The translations under genes and the position numbers were made by a program. From Ustulina deusta (taxonomy: Eukaryota; Ascomycota; Sordariomycetes; Xylariales; Xylariaceae), in assembly GCA_023159155.1 (NCBI GenBank), contig JAJNNX010000005.1, positions 744,001-808,000 on the forward strand: a DNA stretch of 64,000 nucleotides. The letters are read 5' to 3'. The notes beneath the pieces were generated by a model. It searched no databases. It saw only the letters and a list, made by a program, of their open reading frames with translations, and was not told the DNA's origin. Shown piece after piece: positions 60,934-64,000 of this stretch; within the stretch, counting starts at the first letter, position 1; the number at the start of each line of letters is the position of its first letter.

Positions 60934-61743
60934 TTAATCCCCGGTGTCAACCTCAAGATCCAATTGCACGCCATTGCTAATTTCGTAGTCGGCGAGTGTG
61001 AGCATATCTTTGAATGGGCGCTGTCCCTGCCTCTTCAAGAGGATCTCGTGCGGCTCGCGTCCGATCCTTGCTGCTACCATGATTTTGAACTCCTTGATAC
61101 GGTCGCTCGCGAAGCAGGGAATGGCGGCCTTGGTTCCTAGTCGGTCGTTCACATGCACGATAATCATCTCCTCGCCGCTAGCGACAGGTGCCGCGGGTGC
61201 CCGAGCTGGTGGCTTGGAGGTATCTGTCTCTGCTGACTTCGTCTTCGCCTTATTAGACGACGAAGAAGCGGGCTCGTCGCGGTCGTGGCCTCTGCGGCGA
61301 GGCGAAGGCGAGCGATTCCGGTAGCCTCGGTAAGAACCTCCTCGACGGTTATCGCCTCGGTCTTCATCACCATCATCGCGACGCCTCTCCTTGTATCTGA
61401 TCCCACCGGCGCTCTTCTTGGGTCTTGGTCGGTCCCTGTCCCGGCGCTCGTCAGAGTCTCTGTTTCTACCCCTCCGATCAGACTGGCCTTCTTCACGGTC
61501 GCCGTGTCGCCTATCTGGCCTGTCTTCGTCGCGATTTCTTCTATCCCTCCACTGATCACGCGAGCCACGAGGTCTATCGTCGTCGTCGCGAGGCCGGTAC
61601 TCGTCACGTCTCCTGCGATTATCTGCGCGTCGATCGTCCGAATTGCGGGGAGGCGATTGGCTGCGAGCATCATTTCTGGCCTTTGAGCGCGAAGTCGGGG
61701 AATCGCTGCGCACTTGGCGTGGAGAGGCAGCTTTGTCTGACAT
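60934..61743 (-). CDS. Arg/Asp-rich protein with C-terminal Hub1/UBL5 ubiquitin-like domain
   Basis: Single exon, 269 residues. Residues 1-190 are disordered and extremely rich in Arg and Asp, with RD, RS and SP dipeptides (RRADNRRRRDEYRPRDD, NRSPSPRRRGHDRD). Residues 193-269 are a ubiquitin-like fold of the Hub1/UBL5 type: MIIVHVNDRLGTKAAIPC, FASDRIKEFKIMVAARIG, ILLKRQGQRPFKDMLTLADY and ISNGVQLDLEV. The Hub1 signature VNDRLG and the KD-TL-DYEI segment are kept. Hub1 binds splicing factors such as Snu66 and modulates 5' splice-site use. The usual C-terminal double tyrosine is replaced by an acidic tail (VDTGD). The Arg-rich tail resembles those of SR proteins, so a spliceosomal role is likely but inferred. 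Confidence 0.88.
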   Translation of the reverse strand: MSDKAASPRQVRSDSPTSRSKARNDARSQSPPRNSDDRRADNRRRRDEYRPRDDDDRPRGSRDQWRDRRNRDEDRPDRRHGDREEGQSDRRGRNRDSDERRDRDRPRPKKSAGGIRYKERRRDDGDEDRGDNRRGGSYRGYRNRSPSPRRRGHDRDEPASSSSNKAKTKSAETDTSKPPARAPAAPVASGEEMIIVHVNDRLGTKAAIPCFASDRIKEFKIMVAARIGREPHEILLKRQGQRPFKDMLTLADYEISNGVQLDLEVDTGD

Positions 61744-62359
61744 TTCGGCGGCGATGGTATCACGACGCGGGTGGAAATGAAGATAGAAACGAATGCTGGT
61801 TCAAGTATGTCTGTTCTAAAGTGTACTGGCACGACCCATTTGTACCTTCATCTGCACTATCTACCGGGAGTCTAGGTAGGCACCTTCTATCTACCTGCTT
61901 TCGGATTGGTTGGAATGCAGACGGTCGACCAGCACTGCTCGAATACCCGCCGGCAGCTGGCAAATTTAGGCCCTTGCTAGATAATGTACCTTATAGGTAC
62001 TAAGCTAGGCACTCTATCCGAGCCGACCTACCTACATGTACCTACACTAGGTAGATAGTCTACTATATTTAGGTGCCTATAGTCTTCCTAATGAGAAGAC
62101 AAAGATGTTTTAGTTTCATTACTCGATGTCTACCTCATTGTAGAAGAAGGTCTAATACATACCTACACATACCTCAGAGACATCCTCAGCTATTTCCGTA
62201 GCCCTTGTGCAGAGCGCGAAGAGGTTGAAATCAGCCTTCTTAGGCAGAAACCTATCCATTTTGGTATCATGAAGATATATTAACTGATCCGGTGGGAAAT
62301 CATCGCTGTGAAAACACGAACCGCTTAAGCTAAACTATCTAGTTTCCCCGCCGATTCTC
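61744..62359. other. intergenic spacer, TAGGTA-rich
   Basis: Promoter of the Hub1-like gene and 3' flank of the DUF5695 gene. TACCTACATGTACCTAC-type words cluster at 61990-62060. No gene seen. Confidence 0.4.
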
Positions 62360-64000
62360 TTATGCTTGCTTTAGCTGCACAGTCACGGCACTCGAGGAGA
62401 GAGGAATCGACCAGCCTTGACGCGACTGAGTGGCTGTTGGACTTGAGACGGTGTATTTGGCAGACCCTGAAGTAGTCTCAACCCACAACACAGCAGAACC
62501 AGCTGATGGACCACTGGGTAGCTGGGCCAGGGTGATGGAGATGCTGCTTCCATTGCTCGCGTAGCCGAACCCATCGATGCTGCCAGCGTCCGTCGTGAGC
62601 AGCACGCTCAACGGCCCGATGAACACTTTGCGTCGAACCGGCCCCGTGGTTATAACACCGATGCTGCTCGCACCGGCAGAGGATGTAAGCGTGCCACCAT
62701 AAACCAACAATCCCAGCGTCTTGTGTTGCGCAATATATGTCCCGGAACCTAGAGCCATGCCCACAAAACCTGGGCCGTAATCGCCGCTGTAGCCGTCCCA
62801 CTTGAGTGTGTCTGGCCAGGAATGAAAAGACGCAGCCGCAAAGCCGTCTTGATTGATGTTCGAAAGTGGTCCACTTGTGCCACCATAACCGACTTGTAGC
62901 ATATACCAGTCTGACGGATCACTGCGGAAAGCTGAAAGAAGAACCAGCGCGTTGAGTCCTGATCCGTAGTGATGGATCTGACGTTCGATCCGCTGAAGCT
63001 TTCCACCGTACTAGTACCTGTCATTAGCGGATCTTAAGGAGCTACGACAATGAGGGAAGAGGGATGCTTACAATGTTATCCCAATATCGTCGGGCGTTGC
63101 CATTCCATCCCCAATGAGGCACTGTCGGCATATATCCCAGCACGCTGTTCACGGTCTTGGTCATCGTGTCTGTGTATCCGAAGTATCTGTCATATCGTGA
63201 GTTCACATGACCAGCGTTATAGTATTTGACATCTCCATGAGAATGAAGGAAGAGCTTACTTTGACCAGTAGTAGACACCCCTAAAACACAATTTCGTTAG
63301 CTAACTCTTGGAGGTTCCTAATCCCTGAGTGAGGGCCACTGTTCTTCTCATCAATCAGGATCACTGAGAGGCAACCTATCGGAACTAGTACTTACTCCTG
63401 GCCCGTTGAATCCCAAGCCATCTCACTACCGTAGGGAACTGCTTCAGAGTCCCACTGCGCGGCTCTAGATTTCATAGCCGTCGACAGAGTCGAGGCTTGA
63501 GACGTCATTCCCTCTCGTGTCAAGTCTGTCAAGATTTCTCCGAAGACAGTCTCACCCATCAACCCATCTCGGTTATACCCAACGTCCGATTTGGTGGCTC
63601 GTATAATTGTGCTGTACGCCTGCCCTAAATACCAGTCCCAGGTGTGACTCTTCACGAGACTAGGATAAGCCCTCGCAACGCGGTACATGGACCAATATGC
63701 TGCAGCGACATGGACATAGTCATACGCGCGATCGATGGCATACGCGGAGGCCTCATTCCAAGACCACCAACTCCCCCAATCAAAACTTGTTTGATAGGGA
63801 TAACTGGGAAGGGCCGATTTGTCGTAATAAAAGATACTCTTTCGCACCGCAAAATCGCTAGTTTGAATGGTTCCCCAGAGCACCTTGTCGACGAACATCT
63901 CAAGCTTCGCCATTTCGTCGGCGTTGGGCTGGATGGCCTGCTTCATCATCGCGGCGAGAAATGCTCCCACACCGCCCTCATCACTAAGCCCGGCGATCCA
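62360..64000 (-). CDS. DUF5695-containing glycoside hydrolase-like protein (5'-partial)
   Basis: Minus-strand exons in order: >64000..63396, 63280..63260, 63186..63072 and 63010..62360; the 5' end lies beyond the right edge. The second exon is only 21 nt. The joins read EGVYYWSKYFGYTDTMTKTV and RRYWDNIYGGKLQRIERQ, matching DUF5695 proteins as I remember them. The catalytic-type part is helical and aromatic-rich (FDWGSWWSWNEASAYAIDRA, MGETVFGEILTDLTREGM, VPHWGWNGNARRYW). The last 200 residues are a beta-rich domain (FVGMALGSGTYIAQ, GASSIGVITTGPVRRKVFIG). DUF5695 proteins are fungal secreted proteins of probable polysaccharide-cleaving function; the substrate is unknown. Introns are 115, 73 and 61 nt. 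Confidence 0.85.

Overview
The window is nuclear DNA of a filamentous ascomycete (Pezizomycotina). The evidence is short GT-AG introns of about 50-110 nt, CTNAC-type branch points, pyrimidine-rich leaders, an intron-containing tRNA-Leu(UAG), and families typical of moulds: a CAP20-type perilipin, a DUF7918 protein, a DUF5695 hydrolase and a secreted GH36 alpha-galactosidase. CAP20, the DUF families and the spacer-rich, TAGGTA-studded architecture point to Sordariomycetes, perhaps Xylariales; that placement is inference. I see no operon, phage, CRISPR or bacterial feature and no obvious secondary-metabolite cluster. I support about sixteen protein genes, one tRNA and several repeats. Gene models were built by hand from splice sites and reading-frame phase.

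Layout: 0-4.2 kb holds the 3' part of a TMEM135-like membrane protein gene (+), tail to tail with an alpha-galactosidase gene (-). 4.2-10.2 kb is a gene-poor spacer containing a degenerate short-unit array and a 244-bp segment with perfect 15-bp terminal inverted repeats. 10.2-22.3 kb carries a ThrE/PRM10-like transporter, a membrane-anchored SDR, a CAP20/perilipin and a coiled-coil protein, all on +. 23.2-29.5 kb has three genes on - (a small C-terminally anchored protein, a DUF7918 protein and a PPIL3-type cyclophilin). After another 4.7-kb spacer come an arrestin-like gene, the tRNA-Leu and SEN54 (34-39 kb). 39-46 kb is a long spacer. 46-55 kb holds a nuclear-looking protein with a duplicated module and a very long first intron, a secreted CE1-like esterase, an O6-alkylguanine-DNA alkyltransferase and an unrecognised protein followed by a tRNA-like, poly(A)-ended segment. 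57.7-64 kb has an MFS transporter, an Arg/Asp-rich protein ending in a Hub1/UBL5 domain, and the 3' part of a DUF5695 hydrolase running off the right edge.

The genes are mostly unrelated housekeeping and secretory functions rather than one pathway. Loose themes are extracellular carbohydrate breakdown (GH36, CE1-like esterase, DUF5695), RNA processing (SEN54 beside an intron-containing tRNA, the Hub1-like protein, PPIL3 cyclophilin), and lipid or organelle biology (TMEM135, perilipin, SDR). The items I would look at first are the Arg/Asp-rich Hub1 fusion, the duplicated-module protein with its leader ORF and 954-nt intron, the tRNA-like/poly(A) segment after the 54.5-kb gene, the 8.1-kb inverted-repeat element, and the 21-nt microexon in the DUF5695 gene.
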